Shown piece by piece: positions 61,872 through 64,000 of a stretch of DNA of 64,000 nucleotides. The notes beneath the pieces are model-generated. The model saw only the letters and a program-made list of their open reading frames with translations. It did no database searches and was not told the DNA's origin. Both the position numbers and the translations under genes were made by a program. Within the stretch, counting starts at the first letter, position 1. Each line of letters opens with the position of its first letter. This DNA is from Bog-756 sp963725395 (GTDB taxonomy: Bacteria; Actinomycetota; Acidimicrobiia; Acidimicrobiales; RAAP-2): assembly GCA_963725395.1 (NCBI GenBank), contig CAVRYH010000009.1, positions 186,001-250,000 of the forward strand. The letters run 5' to 3'.

Positions 61872-64000
61872 CTAGGACTGGGCCGACTCCTCGCCGGCCA
61901 CCGGAGCCACCGCAGCCACTGCGTCCCCTCCATCGAGATTCATCACCCGCACCCCGGTGGCGTCCCGACCTTGGGACGCGATCTCACGCACCGCCGTGCG
62001 GATGACCACACCGGAGGTGGAGATGAGAAGGATCTCGTCCTCGAGGCTGGCCATGAACGCCGCCACTACCCGACCCCGCTTGGCGGTCAGCCGGATGCCG
62101 CGCACTCCCTGGCCTCCCCTTGCCTGCCGGTTGAACCGCTCGACCTTGGTCCGCTTGCCGTACCCGGCGTCCGTGACCAGGAGAATGTCGGCCTCGTCGC
62201 GCGCCACGTCGCACGAGACGACCTGATCACCCGCCTTCAGGCGCACTCCCCTGACGCCGGCGGCGTCTCGGCCCATCGCCCGGACATCCTGCTCGGAGAA
62301 ACGGATCGTCATGCCCGATTGGGTCACCAGGAAGATGTCGTCGTCCCCATGGGTCTCCACCACTCGCACCAACTCGTCGCCTTCGCGGAGGTTGATGGCG
62401 ATGAATCCCTCGCGTCGCGACTTGTCGTATTCGGTGAATGATGTTTTCTTGACCTGGCCCAGCTTGGTGGAGAAGACCAGGTAGCTGTCGGCCGGGAAGT
62501 CACGCGTCCCGATGATCGCCTGGATCGACTCGTTCGGTGCCAAGGGAAGGAGGTTGACGATGGCGGTGCCCCGTGCCGTGCGCTCCTTCATCGGGATCTC
62601 GAGGGCGCGAAGACGGAAGACCCGGCCCCGGTTCGAGAACAACAGAAGGTGCGCGTGCGACGAGGTGTGCACGACGCCGTCGATCAGATCCTCCTCTTTG
62701 AGTTTGGCTCCCTGCACACCGCGGCCACCGCGGCCCTGGGTCCGGAAGGCGTCGGCCGAGACCGCCTTCACGTATCCCGCACGACTCATCGTCACGACGA
62801 GCTCCTCATCGTCGACCAGGTCCTCGACGTTCATGTCCCCGGGGTCGTGGGTAATGACCGTCCGGCGGTCGTCGGCGAACTTCTCCCGGATCTCCCCGAG
62901 CTCCGAAGCGATCACCGCGCGCAGTTTCGCCGGGTCGGCGAGGATCGACTCGAGTTCCGCGATCTCCTCGAGCAGCTTGGTCAGCTCCTCTTCGAGATTG
63001 CTCCGCCCCAGGCGGGTGAGGCGGGCCAGGGTCATATCGAGGATGTGGGCCGCCTGCTCCTCGGAGAACTCGAACGGCTCGGCCTGGAGTGCCTCGAGGG
63101 CCGCCGGGCGGTCGTCCGATGCTCGGATGGCGGCGATGACCGCGTCCAGCATGTCGATGGCCTTCAGGAGGCCCTCGACGACATGGGCACGGGCACGAGC
63201 CTTGTCCAACAGGAACTGCGACCGGCGGGTGACCACCTCGACCTGGTGGGCCACGTAGTGGGTCAGCATCTGGGCCAGGTTCAAGGTGCGCGGCACCCCG
63301 TCCACCAGCGCCACGGCGTTGACGCTGAACGAGGTCTGCATCGGCGTCTGCTTGAAGAGGTTGTTCAGCACGACATTGGCGTTCGCATCGCGCTTCAGCC
63401 GGATGACCAGCCGGGTCTTGCCCCCCGACGAATCGTCCTGCGCTTCAGCGATACCGTCGAGATCACCGGCTCGCACCAGGTCCTCGATCTTCTTGGACAC
63501 CGAGGCAATCGAGGTCTGGTATGGCATCTCGGAGACGACGATGCGCGTCTCCCCCGCCCGACCCTCCTCGATCTCCGCCACGGCCCGGAGTTTGATCGAA
63601 CCCCGGCCGGTCCGCATGGCATCGAGGATGCCCTGGCGGCCGAGGATCAACGCTCCAGTCGGGAAATCGGGACCCTTCACGAACTCCATCAGGTCGTCGG
63701 GGGTGGCGTCGGGGTGCTCGAGAAGATGCGTGGTGGCGTCGATCACCTCGCCCAGATTGTGGGGCGGGATATTGGTGGCCATACCGACGGCGATGCCCTG
63801 CGAGCCGTTGACCAGGATGTTGGGGAACCGGGCGGGGAGCACGGTGGGCTCTTCGGAGGTCGCGTCGTAGTTCGGCGTGAAGTCGACGGTCTCCTGGTCG
63901 ATCCCGCTCATCAGCTCGAGCGCCAACGAGCCGAGGCGGCACTCGGTGTAGCGCATGGCGGCGGGGCCCTCGTCGGGACCTGTGCCCCCGAAGTTGCCGT
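61872..64000 (-). CDS. gyrA: DNA gyrase subunit A, missing the N-terminus
   Basis: The 708 C-terminal codons of the ATP-dependent type II topoisomerase subunit; the start lies beyond 64000. The first visible residues are GNFGGTGPDEGPAAMRYTE, placing the catalytic Tyr of AAMRYTE at 63948-63950; the quinolone-resistance region is outside the window. Next come PNILVNGSQGIAVGMATNIP, the coiled-coil, and the C-terminal beta-pinwheel, whose GyrA box is QGRGGRG in FRTQGRGGRGVQGAKL. The blades repeat RG(V/T)x3. The end is short and acidic-poor, as in actinomycetes. Confidence 0.98.
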   Translation of the reverse strand, partial: GNFGGTGPDEGPAAMRYTECRLGSLALELMSGIDQETVDFTPNYDATSEEPTVLPARFPNILVNGSQGIAVGMATNIPPHNLGEVIDATTHLLEHPDATPDDLMEFVKGPDFPTGALILGRQGILDAMRTGRGSIKLRAVAEIEEGRAGETRIVVSEMPYQTSIASVSKKIEDLVRAGDLDGIAEAQDDSSGGKTRLVIRLKRDANANVVLNNLFKQTPMQTSFSVNAVALVDGVPRTLNLAQMLTHYVAHQVEVVTRRSQFLLDKARARAHVVEGLLKAIDMLDAVIAAIRASDDRPAALEALQAEPFEFSEEQAAHILDMTLARLTRLGRSNLEEELTKLLEEIAELESILADPAKLRAVIASELGEIREKFADDRRTVITHDPGDMNVEDLVDDEELVVTMSRAGYVKAVSADAFRTQGRGGRGVQGAKLKEEDLIDGVVHTSSHAHLLLFSNRGRVFRLRALEIPMKERTARGTAIVNLLPLAPNESIQAIIGTRDFPADSYLVFSTKLGQVKKTSFTEYDKSRREGFIAINLREGDELVRVVETHGDDDIFLVTQSGMTIRFSEQDVRAMGRDAAGVRGVRLKAGDQVVSCDVARDEADILLVTDAGYGKRTKVERFNRQARGGQGVRGIRLTAKRGRVVAAFMASLEDEILLISTSGVVIRTAVREIASQGRDATGVRVMNLDGGDAVAAVAPVAGEESAQS

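Overview
The window is about 70% G+C with dense, short-spaced genes and frequent GTG/TTG starts. It reads as a high-GC Actinomycetota chromosome. Wax-ester/diacylglycerol acyltransferases, FadD, a bacterial P450, a short beta-carbonic anhydrase and a gyrA followed by tRNA-Ile(GAT) are mycobacteria-like. The exact class is not provable from the sequence; an acidimicrobial-type actinomycete is my guess.

Layout. 1-10 kb: three ACMSD-type amidohydrolases (one partial at the window edge, one frameshifted), an acetoacetate-decarboxylase-like protein, a D-aminoacylase-like deacylase coupled to an aldehyde dehydrogenase, a secreted TAP-type alpha/beta hydrolase and a GNAT. 10-20 kb: an alkylsulfatase-like MBL enzyme, two more alpha/beta hydrolases, a polytopic membrane protein, and a possible amino-sugar set (PIG-L deacetylase, BadF-type sugar kinase, GH4 glycosidase). 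20-22 kb: divergent agmatine deiminase and N-carbamoylputrescine amidase. 22-37 kb: alpha/beta hydrolase, a Lys/Ala-tailed H1-like protein, a frameshifted acyl-CoA synthetase, two divergent WS/DGATs, P450 plus LldD-like flavoenzyme, DUF2252, and a three-gene cytochrome b operon. 37-57 kb: DUF2855, TetR, an MFS pump with a MarR-like tail, a Baeyer-Villiger monooxygenase, pirin, RodZ-like protein, carbonic anhydrase, cupin, DUF427, an aminotransferase-SCP2-permease operon, HAD, Nudix and GH36 alpha-galactosidase. 57.2-61.7 kb: a decayed island at tRNA-Ile. 61.9-64 kb: the 3' part of gyrA.

Main signals. (1) Five near-identical 15-bp palindrome-like boxes, G[GT]G[AT]C-N4-GGCCCT with one variant, lie upstream of the lipid, P450, cytochrome b, H1-like and hydrolase genes. 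In three of them a TAGNNT -10 element starts exactly 23 nt after the box. The box resembles the mycobacterial DosR/DevR operator, so this stretch looks like a hypoxia/dormancy-type regulon. (2) The regulated cytochrome b operon has a complete b6-type bis-heme ligand set but no adjacent Rieske protein or cytochrome c. (3) A 46-bp repeat of the tRNA-Ile 3' half (44/46 identical) bounds a 4.4-kb relict element with an IS110 remnant and scraps of Ig-like surface-protein genes, but no integrase. (4) Two genes carry single-base frameshifts, one in a 7-C run. (5) Several starts lie 4-9 nt after a TANNNT hexamer and appear leaderless.
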